The notes: generated from the sequence alone by a model not told the origin. 37,500 nt of DNA from Tubiluchus corallicola (GCA_030141605.1 JAQGDQ010001198.1:10001-47500), one strand, 5' to 3'; counted from the stretch's first letter, positions 1 to 11,643 are shown. Numbers and translations are program-made.

Positions 1-1
1 T

Positions 2-169
2 CATCAAATGTTGCTGGCGAGCACAGCTGAGAGAGAGAGAGGCCTATTACAGATTACAGCGGCTTGTACGGATGCGGATGTGCTTAACTTCACCTTGGTG
101 ATGAAGATGCCAATGTCAAAGAGTGCAGCAGCTGCCGCAAAGTGTTTGATCAAGTTCTTGTTTAATTAA
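2..169 (+). CDS. Possible C-terminal coding exon of an unidentified gene, cut by the window edge
   Basis: One frame is open from base 2 to a TAA at 167-169 (55 codons). The composition is GC-richer than the flanking DNA, and the product is a mixed sequence with an Ala-rich stretch near the end, followed by a hydrophobic tail (KCLIKFLFN). AATAAA occurs twice just after it, at 168-173 (overlapping the stop) and at 213-218, as expected for a last exon. I recognise no family. An open frame this short can arise by chance, so this is only a candidate terminal exon; the start lies outside the window. Confidence 0.3.
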   Translation, partial: HQMLLASTAERERGLLQITAACTDADVLNFTLVMKMPMSKSAAAAAKCLIKFLFN

Positions 170-414
170 TAAATTTGTGCTCAGCTAGTGTAGGACTGTG
201 GACGCTGACGTAAATAAACTATTAAAATTGAAAGGTTTGTAACTTCATGGTCATCTAAAATTGTACGTTACTTGATAAATAATATTTCTGTAACTTATAT
301 ATTAATCACATTTAACTAACGCTGATAATATTTGTGATAGATTGGCGAGAAATTGAGTTTTAGTTTTTATAAACTGAGACACCATAGCCACTTAACGTTT
401 TTGCCTACCTACAC

Positions 415-562
415 TAAACGTTTCTACGGTAACTTGCGTTTCTATGATAACTTGCGTTTCTACGGTAACTTGCGTTTCTATGGTAACTTGCGTTTCTATG
501 GTAACTTGCGTTTCTATGGTAACTTGCATTTCTTTGGTAACTTATGTTTCTTTGGTAACTTA
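415..562. repeat. 18-bp minisatellite, 8 units, each holding an X-box-like motif
   Basis: The unit cgtttctatggtaacttg repeats head to tail eight times with exact 18-bp spacing. The motif starts at 420, 438, 456, 474, 492, 510, 528 and 546. Units 2, 4, 5 and 6 match the RFX-type X-box pattern GTHNYYATRRNAAC; units 1 and 3 have AC and units 7 and 8 have TT at the centre, and unit 7 also has A at its first base. It lies about 1.1 kb upstream of the small heat-shock protein start codon. It is seen as a repeat; binding by RFX factors is inference. The 103-codon open frame across it looks like a by-product of a repeat length divisible by three. Confidence 0.85.
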
Positions 563-693
563 CTGTTATCTTTTAAACTAATTCGAACTACTGCAGTTTA
601 CTTATTGTTCATGCAAGAATATCAGAAAAAACTGAGTTATTGTAAAAACTTATTATACTTTTGACCGTGTGCTGTTTTTCTTCGGTCGATGGC

Positions 694-994
694 TGACGTC
701 ATTGGCGGAAGAATGGGCGTTCACAATTCAAGCGTCTAAGCGTGAAATGATCGAGATTTTTCAAGTTATTTCATTAATTACACGTCGTGCATCACACATT
801 TATATTACTAAATCCTTCTAGCATTTTCCGCGAACATTGAAATGAAGGTTTGGCCTTTTGTTTAAGATGCGAAGTGCTTGTTGAAAATATGCGCATGCGC
901 ATACCGTTTAGACTGCAGCGCGTAAAATTTTATTGTGATTTTCTGCTGCTAAACCGTCATTGGCTCACCGTAGACCGGTTTCTGTGATGGCGGC
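694..994. promoter_or_regulatory. Cluster of promoter-type motifs upstream of the small HSP gene
   Basis: Within 300 bp there is a perfect CRE (TGACGTCA, 694-701) running into an inverted CCAAT box (ATTGGCGG, 701-708), a perfect 12-bp NRF-1 palindrome (TGCGCATGCGCA, 890-901), another inverted CCAAT (near 958) and a YY1-like ATGGCGGC at 987-994. This combination is typical of TATA-less housekeeping or bidirectional promoters. A start site near 1000 would feed a transcript containing the small HSP frame after removal of a short intron. The ATG at 987 has a strong Kozak context and opens 74 codons (987-1211), which may be an upstream ORF or simply the YY1 site. All functional claims are inference from motifs. 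Confidence 0.4.
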
Positions 995-1252
995 CTTTTT
1001 TTGCAAGAACAATAATTGCTATCGATCTGTTTATGTCTGTAACAGCTTCTCCCCTCAGCAGTGTGTAATGGGTCCCCTGGGTGGTACCGCCTTGCGCGTC
1101 CGTATCGCTTCTAATCTTCCAATCTGCTTTATAGCTGAAAGGCATCAGTCTTATAATGCTTGTCGACAATACGTCTATTATACTCTCCTAGGATTACATG
1201 TTTTTTACTGAGTATTATAGAATTTGCCGTTTCAATTTTTCAACCACCTCAG

Positions 1253-1381
1253 GTAACAAAACCCTGCGAGCTCTACGCGCGTAATGCTTTGCCAAGATTA
1301 AGGTAACCTTCAGTTCAAAGTCCGTGTTTGTCCTGACTGTTGGAATGTTTATGCGTGTCACGTATACATGTTTATTTTCAG
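1253..1381 (+). other. Possible 5'UTR intron of the small HSP gene
   Basis: A donor-like CTCAG|GTAACA ends an exon at 1252, and a strong acceptor TTTATTTTCAG ends at 1381, giving a 129-nt intron. It would join a non-coding first exon beginning near the motif cluster to the exon that carries the whole reading frame. Soon after the acceptor, TTCCGGAA (1401-1408) resembles two heat-shock-element units, too few for a strong element. There is no transcript evidence; the splice sites are judged by eye. Confidence 0.35.
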
Positions 1382-1591
1382 GTGTTCGATTGGAAAACAT
1401 TTCCGGAATTTGAGCTGCTGATTGACCGCCATTGTGATTTTAGTCGCTGCCATCAGCAGAATGTGTAGCTTCCAGTCCTGGTGAATTTCCAGTCCAGACT
1501 GATGATTGTCATATTGTGAGCAGACAGTAAATTTGTGAATTTCTAAGACGGAACAGTTATACAGTTCTTCGTGGCCGAACAACAGTTGTCA

Positions 1592-2239
1592 ATGGACAAC
1601 AGCTACCAAAGGACAATGATGTCCCATCAATCTGGCAATGGCACCGACAACGAAGACGACCGAAGGTCTGGTTCGTACTACGATCCGGTCATGATCCTTG
1701 CGGAAATCGACCGACTTCGATCGGAACTGCGACGGTTCGACCAGAGCCTGACCCTCCTCAGCAACCACGTCTGCGCTCAGATGTCCGGGTCTCACGTGTC
1801 CGGTTCACCGTCCCCAACGGCGATCGGCGACAACCGAAGCACCCCCGTTAGGACGCCCAATCGCAGGGAGGCGCAGTGTGCTAGCCCATTTCTGGAGCGG
1901 TCAATGCAAGATGGAAAGCCGCACATGCGGTTGTGTTTCGATTTGAGGAACTATGACCCACACGAAATTGAGATAAGAATTGAGGGAAATTTGCTCAAGG
2001 TCCACGCAAGACATCAGCAGGACACACAGAGTGGACACATGTACAGAGAATTCACTCGCCAGCATACCATTCCAGATGGCGTCCTCATCGACACCATCAA
2101 GTCCACGCTGTCGGACGATGGTCAGCTGGTCGTCGAAGCTCCATATCAGACCTCAGGTGATTCAACTACCAACAGTCTTACAAGATCCCACAACAAGAAA
2201 CTCTCGCCCACCGAAATCCCTGTTCATCGAGTGCAGTAG
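1592..2239 (+). CDS. Small heat-shock protein (alpha-crystallin / HSP20 family)
   Basis: ATP-independent holdase chaperone that would bind unfolding proteins in the cytosol; the family works as dimers and larger oligomers. The intact frame has 215 codons. The alpha-crystallin domain covers about residues 111-184. It includes LRNYDPHEIEIRIEGN, a MYREFTRQH strand whose Arg (residue 152) matches Arg120 of alphaB-crystallin, the IPDG turn, and a SDDGQLVVEAP strand. The tail contains IPV (209-211), the C-terminal I-x-I/V motif that docks on neighbouring dimers. The N-terminal arm is long, Ser-rich and polar, with a possible short helix around residues 32-57. The start chosen is the first ATG (1592); the next in-frame ATG is residue 9. 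An upstream GTG in frame is not used because this is a eukaryote. The frame stops upstream at 1544, so the CDS needs no further exon. Codon third positions are GC-richer than the flanks. Confidence 0.93.
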   Translation: MDNSYQRTMMSHQSGNGTDNEDDRRSGSYYDPVMILAEIDRLRSELRRFDQSLTLLSNHVCAQMSGSHVSGSPSPTAIGDNRSTPVRTPNRREAQCASPFLERSMQDGKPHMRLCFDLRNYDPHEIEIRIEGNLLKVHARHQQDTQSGHMYREFTRQHTIPDGVLIDTIKSTLSDDGQLVVEAPYQTSGDSTTNSLTRSHNKKLSPTEIPVHRVQ

Positions 2240-2356
2240 CCTGGACACAATTATCACGTGACCTCAATCTGCAGCTTCATTTACGTGACAAGGACCTGTA
2301 ACGTATTCTCATCAACCTTGTGAATGTAATTTGCTCCCAAATAAGAAGATGTCCCT

Positions 2357-2362
2357 AATAAA
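2357..2362 (+). terminator. Polyadenylation signal of the small HSP gene
   Basis: AATAAA lies 118 nt after the stop codon of the small HSP frame, a normal distance for a short 3'UTR. Cleavage is expected about 10-30 nt later. Confidence 0.6.
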
Positions 2363-2589
2363 CCTGCGTACCATCAGAGACAGTAATCAGATTTCCACAG
2401 CTTGGAAAGGTCAGGAAAGAACTAAGTGACTTCGTTATCATCTGTTTAAAGGAAGTGCTACTGTCACGGATATTTAACCACATTGATGTCTTTTGTAGAA
2501 GTCGAATTTTTGGAATCTTCCTGGAACGTACAGAACCGATTTTGAACTTCGTATTATTGTCGGGAAGTATGCTGAAACCTCACAAAGAA

Positions 2590-2640
2590 GCCACATCATC
2601 ATTATCATCATCATCATCATCATCACCTGATAACACTGAT
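2590..2640. repeat. ATC trinucleotide microsatellite
   Basis: About ten ATC/TCA triplets, slightly interrupted. The rest of 2363-3035 shows no gene or strong signal. Confidence 0.75.
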
Positions 2641-3032
2641 TCATTATAGAGGGAAGAACTTTCTCCTACTGTGGGTTAATTACAGGATGTTATTAGTGCA
2701 GTCTCTCGTCGACTTGTCAAAGACTAAATGATTTACTGTGGATTAAACAAGTGCTGAAAGAACTGCGTTGAATGTAACGGTTATAATTAGACATTCTGCG
2801 CAAACGAACCGTGACGGAATAATGAATCTTTTGTGTAACTCAACGACGGTTATTAAATTTCTTTTAAGAGCTGATGTAAATCGAGGGCTTGTTTTACATC
2901 CCTTCTCCCCCTTAACTGTGAGACAAAGGATTGTAGTGTGAAATGATGTGGTTAGATTGTGTTCTGTTGTTATTTTTATAAGTAAACGTACTAGTTGTTT
3001 ATAGTATCTTAGAACTACGAAAGATACCAAAG

Positions 3033-3205
3033 AAACAGCAACGCTAGATGGCAGTATATGCCGGGGCGTATTAACCAATAGCAACGCTAGATGGCAGTAT
3101 ATGCAGGGGCGTATTAACCAATAGCAACGCTAGATGGCAGTATATGCAGGGGCGTATTAACCAATAGCAACGCTAGATGGCAGTATATGCAGAAGCGTAT
3201 TAACC
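3033..3205. repeat. 43-bp tandem repeat, 4 copies, built from a transposon-like terminus plus flank
   Basis: The segment gcaacgctagatggcagtat recurs at 3038, 3081, 3124 and 3167, exactly 43 bp apart. Each unit ends in a variant of cmggggcgtattaacc, and the last one (cagaagcgtattaacc, 3190) runs on into unique sequence. That sequence resembles the end of the hAT-like element at 13835-15630 (both have a GCG.RTTA..C..ATTGGCTA pattern followed by an AGGCT-rich stretch). The array therefore seems to be an amplified junction between a target flank and a transposon end. Confidence 0.8.
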
Positions 3206-3560
3206 AATTGGCTAACTAGGCTATAGCCTTGGGGGTCAAATTTTAGAAAAAATCTTATTCTCCTAGGAAAATGTGCATACACTTTCATATTCGTGTAAAG
3301 GGCGCATTTTATAACACATGTTATATAAAGGCCACATAACGAACAGGTGCAAGGTATTACACAATATAAGCAGTGCATAATATAAGCACACACATATAAT
3401 AGTGCTCAAATATATGCCCTATGCAAATACATGTAATTAATAATGACAACGTAGAAACTAGGTTAACAGTGTTTCTAACACGCCACAAGTAATTGTTTAA
3501 TCTGCTCATTACATAAACAATCGTATTTTCACAAGAGAGACGGGCGAGACAGAACCCCGG
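3190..3560. mobile_element. Candidate short hAT-like element
   Basis: Left end CAGAAGCG at 3190 (CCGGGGCG or CAGGGGCG in the tandem copies beside it) and right end ACCCCGG at 3560 give a short imperfect inverted terminus. The eight bases outside are agtatatg (3182-3189) and agcatatg (3561-3568), 7 of 8 matching, the size expected for hAT target duplications. No coding capacity. The termini are short, so the boundaries are tentative. Confidence 0.35.
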
Positions 3561-4117
3561 AGCATATGCCCGCTCGTATGTTTTCCTGAATCACAAATCT
3601 GTTGTCATATCGTGGCGTTTTCTTATCGTCACAATGACGTCATCCATTCACTATAAGGGTCGTATTTTATCGTATACAATCGACATAACTGTCTGGGTTA
3701 AATCCATCCAACAAAAAGAGCAGCCCTTCATCTCTTCTGCGGTCTTCCCTTCGTTATAAAACAGCCATAACTCTTTCATCCGGTCAAAAGAGAGAAGGAA
3801 GAAGTTGCTGTTTTATTTCGTTCCTGGAGGCGTATTGCTATTTTTGAAAACTCAAAGACGCAAGTTATTATACAAGATAAAATAACGGCAGCAAATTTTA
3901 TATTTTCTGGAAATTTGGCTGAAAATATCCAATTGGAATTGTTTGTTTGTTTGACTTTACACAGGAAGGACGCTTGTCTATGAATACTAGAAGATTTACC
4001 GGAAAATTTTTGTACTTTTTACACGAAGAATTTTGTAATCACATACAAGAAGATGACGCAAGATCAGAGAATGCACCAATAAACGAAAACTGTTTCATTA
4101 AACAGTAACTCTTTAAA

Positions 4118-4620
4118 GAAGACAGGATGATTTTTCACATACTACCCCATTTTCAAGTACGGTAAAAGTATACAACAATTAATACATTCCAATCTTTTTC
4201 CTTTCGACAGTTTCTTTAACCATTTCCCTTTAATTTTTTTGAATTTTGTTCGGGCGCATCTTATTAAACTGTTTGTTTTTAAAACACGATAACAGATTTA
4301 CTTGATACTGGAAGACAGGATGATTTTTCTTATACTACCCCATTTTTAAGTCTGTACAAAATGTAAAATTTAACACAATTAATACTGCAAAAACGTTTCT
4401 GATAATTAAATAATAGAATAAAATCTTAATTAAGGGCGGGCGAGCCCAAATGTTGATGACATCACAAACTAACGTAATTTTCAACATCAAAAATATTCCA
4501 CTGGCGTGCTGCACGTGTTTGTGAAAGCAAGAATTGAGGTACAGTGCTACTGTAAGATATTCGGTGCGTTGTACTAAAACTTGACAAGTTTTAAGACGAA
4601 AACTCAAATTTCAGATTTAC
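4118..4620 (+). repeat. Dispersed repeat family A, copy 1
   Basis: The sequence from about 4185 to 4620 recurs on the minus strand at 12240-12685, and its later part (from about 4378) recurs on the plus strand at 11316-11565. Shared landmarks are gggcgagccca, gttgtactaaaact and gcacgtgtttt. Inside this copy, gaagacaggatgattttt occurs twice about 193 bp apart, so the element also contains a direct repeat. No open frame of note. The class is unknown; probably a non-autonomous transposon. 3560-4117 is otherwise featureless AT-rich DNA. Confidence 0.75.
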
Positions 4621-5023
4621 CATTGTGCTCATTTTTGAAAACATAGTATGTTTCTTTTCAATATTTTAAAGAGCAGATTGTTTTGACCTACAGTTTAACA
4701 TTGGGTTTGGTTTCGTTTCAAGGTCAATAGCTAGCTAACTTGATTGTTGCCAAAAACCTATTCATTTTTACTTGTGAAATAATTATATGAGTGTAAATAG
4801 GGTGATAAGACTAGAATCATTAGTTATTTTCACGTGTAGATAATTCTGCATTATTCTTATAAAAATTTGCATATAAAACGCATGTTAAATAAATAGTAAG
4901 AATTGTCATATATCCGTCTGTGTGTTTATGAATATTTTGTTAGTGGTTTAGTTGCGTAATAGCAATATTACCATGTACTATTTATAAAAATAACCCAATA
5001 AGTATAGCATAAACGGAAAAACA

Positions 5024-5590
<567 letters not shown>

Positions 5591-6689
5591 TTACATTGAT
5601 CTATTTCACGATGTACTTATGTTAAACTTTCAAGATATATATTGTAGGCCTCACGTCGGCAACGCAAACTAAGGCTAAACTTACCTGCATTCGTAATGTA
5701 CAAAGAGAGTTACTTCAAAGCATTAAGTGTTCTAAAACATTCCGTATCTGCAAGCTTAAAGACGCGACAGTTCATAAAAATGCTTCTTCTTTCGGATAGA
5801 CTGCGCCACCTGCGTTTCTCAGACCGCCTGCCATGTGTAGTAACGTTGTATTTTGCCAAAATAACTTTTTTACTCATTTTTTGTTATTTTTACTAATTAC
5901 GTATTCTAATTATCCGCATTTAACTACCTGCGCCTATGCATTTTTAAAACAATACAAACAAATTCGTTAAATTTTTTATTCAATTTCATTTTGTTTCACA
6001 TATAATAAATAGTCCCTACAGTTTGCTAAATATAAATTGTTGTACTATCATAATTATCACTAAAGTCGTTATTTACTAACAAAATAAAAAAAAATATGCA
6101 TAGGTAAGCATAAACATTTAAAGGACAAGAAAAAGACTATCTGAAGTAGGTTTCTGAAAAATCGCCTTAAATTATATTTTTATGCGTATATGGTACTCGC
6201 GGTGAAAGGAATTTTTGTTTGTTTTCATTTTAAATCTCCCGCGATACTGTTCCGACGGCGCCATTACATGACGTCACTACTCAAACGTAAATCAGGGGAA
6301 GAAAAGAAATGTTAAATTATGTCCCAAAAAAGTTTCCATGTATATTACTTAGCTTTTCGCTTACCTACAGGAAAGATTTATGTAATTAGAAAAGAAATAT
6401 TTTAATAATTACAAATGTTTTCACCAGTTGGTAAAATGTCGCTGACTCACCCTCCAATCTTATTGACAAGATACAGTAATTTTAAATTTTACTCAGTTAG
6501 TGACATGTGCGCTACGAATGCTTTGTACGAATTATACAATGTTATTTAAACTTGCGACAAATGACCTGTCGTGAAAATGGCTGCGTCTAACGGTCACCGC
6601 GGGCGTTTAAATTTGCATGTTTTATACAGCGTGACTGCTGAGACTGCAGTATGTATGTGACACAAAATATCGTTACGAGACTTTATTAA
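5591..6689. other. AT-rich intergenic DNA
   Basis: No supported gene. Isolated motif-like sites only: a CRE-like TGACGTCA near 6269 and a YY1-like AAAATGGCTGCG near 6575 beside GC-rich sequence. The 66-codon open frame at 5696-5896 has no recognisable features. Confidence 0.5.
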
Positions 6690-6692
6690 GAG

Positions 6693-6960
6693 TTTTCTTG
6701 TGCTTTAGAGTCTTAAAGACAACCTCTAACGGTTGACTAACTATTGTAGGCCTCTTTAGAGTCTTAAAGACAACCTCTAACGTTTGACTAACTATTGTAG
6801 GCCTCTTTAAAGTCTTAAAGACAACCTCTAACGTTTGACTAACTAATGTAGGCCTCTTTAAAGTCTTAAAGACAACCTCTGACGTTTGACTAACTATTGT
6901 AGGCCTCTTTAAAGACTTAAAGACAACCTCTAACGTTTGACTAACTATTGCAGGCCTCTG
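6693..6960. repeat. 51-bp minisatellite, about 5 copies
   Basis: The unit includes gtcttaaagacaacctct and ttgactaactattgtaggcc and repeats about five times with few changes. Being a multiple of three, it leaves a 106-codon frame open on the minus strand (repeating KRPTIVSQTLEVVFKTL), which I do not regard as coding. tcttaaaga is a short near-palindrome in each unit. Confidence 0.85.
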
Positions 6961-7139
6961 TAATGGATTTACAAATGACGTGGTTAAACTCATCTGTAAT
7001 GGTCAGTGCGTGATCTATTCAGGACAAAGTACACCTCAACCGGACTACATTATTAATAAGACATAATTGAACGTGCGTCAATCAAAGCGCAGTAATGTAG
7101 CAACAACACATATATGATTAATGTCTATATAAGGCATCC

Positions 7140-7780
7140 ATTATTGCGAATACATTGACCTACGACCACGTGACGTTTTGTTTTCCCGGTGCGCCTCGTC
7201 GGCCTGGATCTCCCAACAGCTGAATTTAGACCGAATGGGTGCGTTGAGCAATATACTTAACTTCAGTGAGCTTAGCAAATCTTAACTAATTACATTGTAT
7301 TGACTACTTGCATTATGAATAATTACACTTCCTATTCACAGCGCAGAAACTGCCCACCGGTCAGTTATTGACAAGGGAATTAAGGGTCCATCCAGGCGAG
7401 TGGGAATTAATCCCATTGCAAGTGACCAAGTAATAACAGCAGCAGCTGCGCCAAATATTGATAAGTTGATTATTAAGAACTTCCGTCTAATATGTACAGT
7501 AGCTTTGTCAGCGATACAACAATGGCTTCTCCCTTGGCAGATAAACGCTGATGATAACAAAATATGTATATTTTATGGCGACCGTTATTGACTAATTTGC
7601 CGTGAAATACGAGAAGGACAAATTAAGCCCTCGCGTTAGCACAAATAACAGTAAATGACTTTTCAAAAGATCACAGTTCATCGTCGTTAATTATTCGAGT
7701 TGCTTATTGAATACGAGCATTATTGATCTTCATGTACTGACGTCACAATGAGAACTAAAACAATGAAAGAGCCGAATCAT
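7140..7780. promoter_or_regulatory. Complex-sequence island, possible regulatory module or lost exon
   Basis: This block contrasts with its repeat-rich surroundings: mixed composition, an open frame on the plus strand from about 7317 to 7591, and many homeodomain-type cores (TAATTA, TTAATTA, AATTAATCCC). It also carries CACGTGACG near 7166 and a CRE (TGACGTCA, near 7739). A TTCACAG acceptor-like site lies at the start of the open frame, but I see no matching donor and recognise no protein. It could be a conserved non-coding enhancer or a gene remnant; this is weak inference. Confidence 0.2.
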
Positions 7781-7802
7781 GAAAAATTAAACAAGTCAGT
7801 AT

Positions 7803-7913
7803 AAAATAATAATAATAATGATGGTGATGATGATGATGATGATGAGAAGGAGGAGGAGGATGACGATGACGACGACGACGATGATGATGACCATGATGGT
7901 AATAATAATAATA

Positions 7914-7948
<35 letters not shown>

Positions 7949-7951
7949 GTC

Positions 7952-7990
<39 letters not shown>

Positions 7991-7993
7991 GTC

Positions 7994-8066
<73 letters not shown>

Positions 8067-8090
8067 TAATAATAATAATCATAATATGTG
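7803..8090. repeat. GAT/GAC then AAT trinucleotide microsatellite
   Basis: Runs of GAT, GAG and GAC triplets (7818-7895) pass into a long AAT array with a few interruptions, about 280 bp in all. Poly-Ile and poly-Ser frames on the minus strand are by-products. Confidence 0.95.
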
Positions 8091-8790
8091 ACGTCGTAAT
8101 AATTATAAGTTTACCTCAATGACAATATGTAATCATTATTAATTCCTCATATATCCATTTTATTCGCTGGTTTTACATAGTTTAGAAGAGTAATAGAAAG
8201 TTGTTTAGATAACAAAAGATTCTACTTAATGAGAAAACATACGTTGCTTCTGTGAATCGATTCATTTCATTAAGATTTGCAGTTGAGTCTAACACACTAC
8301 AAACAGTTTAGAAACGATCACTGTGAGTTTATATAACTGTGTCATTTTGCAATAATTGAACTAATAAAGGCGTTCGAGAGTGTGAACAAATTTACTGAAA
8401 TGGTCATGGTACTAATGAAAGTCAAAAACTCAATGCTCTAATGATTGTTATTTTTATGTTTTTGTTTATGCAACAAAGAGCTACTCGGGGCGGGATTTAT
8501 TGATGGAGATGATAATGATAAACCTCTTGTTGAAAATAAATAAATATTTACAGAAGTGCCTCTATTTACTTGATTAATTATTGTTAGTTCAATTAAATAA
8601 TATTTTACATTTTAACAACATTCTTTATCAGTTTTTTAACAAAATAAACAAATAACATCGCCTCCCTTCTGCGACTGATTAAAGCACAAGAAAACCCTCC
8701 ACTTACATAAAGCTTAAAAAATTCATTTTTAAACTTTATACCACCTACATACTGCCTTTTTGCATACAGAACTTACGTCGGCAGTAACGC

Positions 8791-8876
8791 GCTGTTTACT
8801 CAAATTAATAATTATCGATCTTGCGTAGCTATAGCTGTTTACTCAAATTAATAATTATCGATCTTGCGTAGCTATA
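8791..8876. repeat. 43-bp direct duplication
   Basis: The 43-bp block beginning gctgtttactcaaattaata occurs twice in a row (8791 and 8834) without visible change, which suggests a recent duplication. It is the only structure I see in 8091-9290 besides plain AT-rich DNA. Confidence 0.85.
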
Positions 8877-9295
8877 GGATAATTGTCAATTATGAACGGT
8901 TTGCCTAGGCTGAAGAGATTTTACACAGATTTTTAGTGCAGTAAAACTTAGTAATATTATTCTCTTCTAAAGAACTTCGTGCCAATTTCTAAAATTTTAA
9001 TTTTGCAAAAAAGGACTCGTCCTTTCAGATGGGTCATGCCACAAGCTTCTCGGATCAGCTACTCCATGCAGCATTTTAATGGTATACTGTACAGCCAGTT
9101 ATAGGTCTATGATTATAACTAATCATACAATATCTACCATCTATCGGCTATCGTACTTAGTATTGTTCGTACTCTACAGTTCCATCCGATGGAGGTGTCA
9201 ACCAAGAGCCCTGTGATATGACCAGTTATTCTATCAGAGATGTCATCCCCACTTATTACAAAACCGAAAACTTATTTATATATAAACTTACTTTC

Positions 9296-9500
9296 CTCAA
9301 ACAGTTTGTGGTACGTTGGAGTTGTTTATCATTGTTTTCTACACGCATTTGAATCTTTATACACGTGGCGACATCTCTTGGATACGATATACATATACAC
9401 ACCCAGTTCTCGAACTGTTTGTGGTGCATTACGGTGGCTTAGAATTGTTGCTACGTATTTTGAAATTTTATTCGTGTGGCGACATCTCTGAGTTAAAGTT
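9296..9500. repeat. Diverged duplication of about 115 bp
   Basis: Two related blocks share a gtttgtggt core and the downstream landmark gtggcgacatctct (near 9365 and 9477) and differ elsewhere. The short open frames here are not convincing genes. Confidence 0.45.
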
Positions 9501-9555
9501 CTATTTGTGCGCACATTGGTAAGGCTTTCTGCTAAATGATGACGTCATTTGTACA

Positions 9556-9742
9556 GTGTCCTATGGTGAAAAAACTTTTTCTGTCTGTGTTCCACGTCTC
9601 TGGAATAACTTACCTGTTTCTCTTACCTGTTACAAATTCATTAGATTGTTTTAAACGTTTACGTAATTTAATTACGCTTAATTTACGTTTGTTTAAGTTG
9701 TACTTTTGTGGCGAATCACTTTTAATTTTTAATGTCTTTTAA
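9556..9742 (+). pseudogene. LINE reverse-transcriptase ORF, C-terminal remnant
   Basis: One frame reads TFSVCVPRLWNNLPVSLT, the motif found near the C-terminus of many non-LTR retrotransposon polyproteins (pattern RSFSVxAPRLWNSLPxxLR). After a frame change it continues as NSLDCFKRLRNLITL...FKLYF, the usual FKxxLKTxLF tail. The frame change and the missing upstream part make it a dead 5'-truncated copy. The following 100 bp of AT-rich DNA could be its 3'UTR. Confidence 0.5.
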
Positions 9743-10261
9743 ATTTTATGTTTCTTATGAATGTTAAATGTATTTTATTGGTCAGGATGCTGAGATTTTA
9801 AATGATGTAGTAAATGATTTAAAAATTGGCCAGACTATATACCTCAGCTGAGAGGTTTTTTGGAACAGCGCGTAAGGAATCGGGTCAATTTTTATGCTGA
9901 TGTACCTTGTATGCATAACACTGTTTTTAGTGCTATAACCTTGAGTAGGAAATGTACGTAAAGTGACACAATCTGGACTAAAATCACTAATGTATCTATT
10001 GTGGCATTTACCTCGTTCCTCGTGTATACACGTAACTTGTTACATACTATACAATAAACTACATACATACATACATAGTGCGCTAGATAAATAATTTTTA
10101 CATTAGATTACATTATTAACAGAACTATAATAAACTTTGGATTCTGTAACTATAACATTATGCGTTTTTCTTTAACTATCGCCTATTAAATATTCGAAAA
10201 ACAGACAAATGTGCAAGGATAAACTCATATGACCTTTGAGCATTGCAACAGGAAACGAAAG

Positions 10262-10535
10262 CATGGTCTTAAAAATATGAATGTTCAAGCTTGATGCTTT
10301 TGCAGTATCTACAGTCACGAATTTTATCAAAACGTGGTCTTAAAAATATGAATGTTCAAGCTTGATGCTTTTGCAGTATCTACAGTCACGAATTTTATCA
10401 AAGCGTGGTCTTAAAAATATTAATGTTCAAGCTTGACGCTTTTGCAGTATCTGCAGTCACGAATTTTATCGAAGCGTGGTCTTAAAAATATTAATGTTCA
10501 AGCTTGACGCTTTTGCAGTGTGTACAGTCACGCAA
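10262..10535. repeat. 71-bp tandem repeat, about 4 copies
   Basis: tggtcttaaaaatat starts at 10264, 10335, 10406 and 10477, exactly 71 bp apart, each followed by gaatgttcaagcttgatg-like and gcagtatctacagtcacg-like segments. Small substitutions separate the first and second pairs. Confidence 0.9.
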
Positions 10536-10857
10536 GCTGATTTATGGTACACATTATAGTAAGGCGCTACAAACGCTGTAACACTGCCACTTACAATCAT
10601 TGTAAAAATGTCACCTACACTATAATATATGTGCAGTTATTGTGTCCTATTTGCCTTAGCTACACTTATTCAATGTAAACACGCAAACCGAGGTCAAACA
10701 CCATCGTAGTACTAGTACTACGTCAAGACGTATTGACATTTATCGGCCGTCTGTCAACATTTCAGCATCAAATGATGTTATTAGCGAATGCTGTTCTGGC
10801 CATTCAATTCCGCATATCGTAATCCGGGCTAATAATTCTTGTCATGCAACGCAACAT

Positions 10858-11315
<458 letters not shown>

Positions 11316-11319
<4 letters not shown>

Positions 11320-11565
11320 ATACTGCAATACTGCAAAAGCGTTTCTGACAATCAAATAATAGATTAAAATTTTAATTAACGGTGGGCGAGCCCAACTACT
11401 GATGACATCTCAAACTAACACAACTTTCAAAAGCAAAATATTCCACGAGCGTGTTGCACGTGTTTTCAAAAGCAAAAATTTGAGTACAGCGCTACTGTAA
11501 GATATTCAGTGTGTTGTACTAAAACTAGACAAGTTCTAAGCTACAAATTCAAATTAACCGCTATG
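11316..11565 (+). repeat. Dispersed repeat family A, copy 2 (5'-truncated)
   Basis: Matches 4378-4620 in the same orientation (cgtttctgacaatcaaataa, gggcgagccca, gcgtgttgcacgtgtttt, gatattcagtgtgttgtact). The upstream half seen in copies 1 and 3 is missing and the GA tract stands in its place. It faces copy 3 across about 675 bp. Confidence 0.8.
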
Positions 11566-11625
11566 CTCGTAAAGAGCGTAACTTTATATAATTTAAAGTT
11601 ATGTCCCGTGAGCTCAAAATAGTAA

Positions 11626-11643
11626 GGGGAGGGGGGGGGCGGG
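11626..11643 (+). other. G-rich run with G-quadruplex potential
   Basis: GGGG-A-GGGGGGGGG-C-GGG in 18 bp, lying in the spacer of the inverted family A pair. The rest of 11566-12239 shows no gene. Confidence 0.5.

Noticed and set aside
957-1400. Minus-strand open frames of 70 and 61 codons upstream of the small HSP
   Set aside because: Short, without recognisable motifs, and overlapping a probable promoter and 5'UTR.
1571-1591. GTG start adding seven residues to the small HSP
   Set aside because: Non-ATG initiation is not expected by default in an animal gene, and an ATG follows at 1592.
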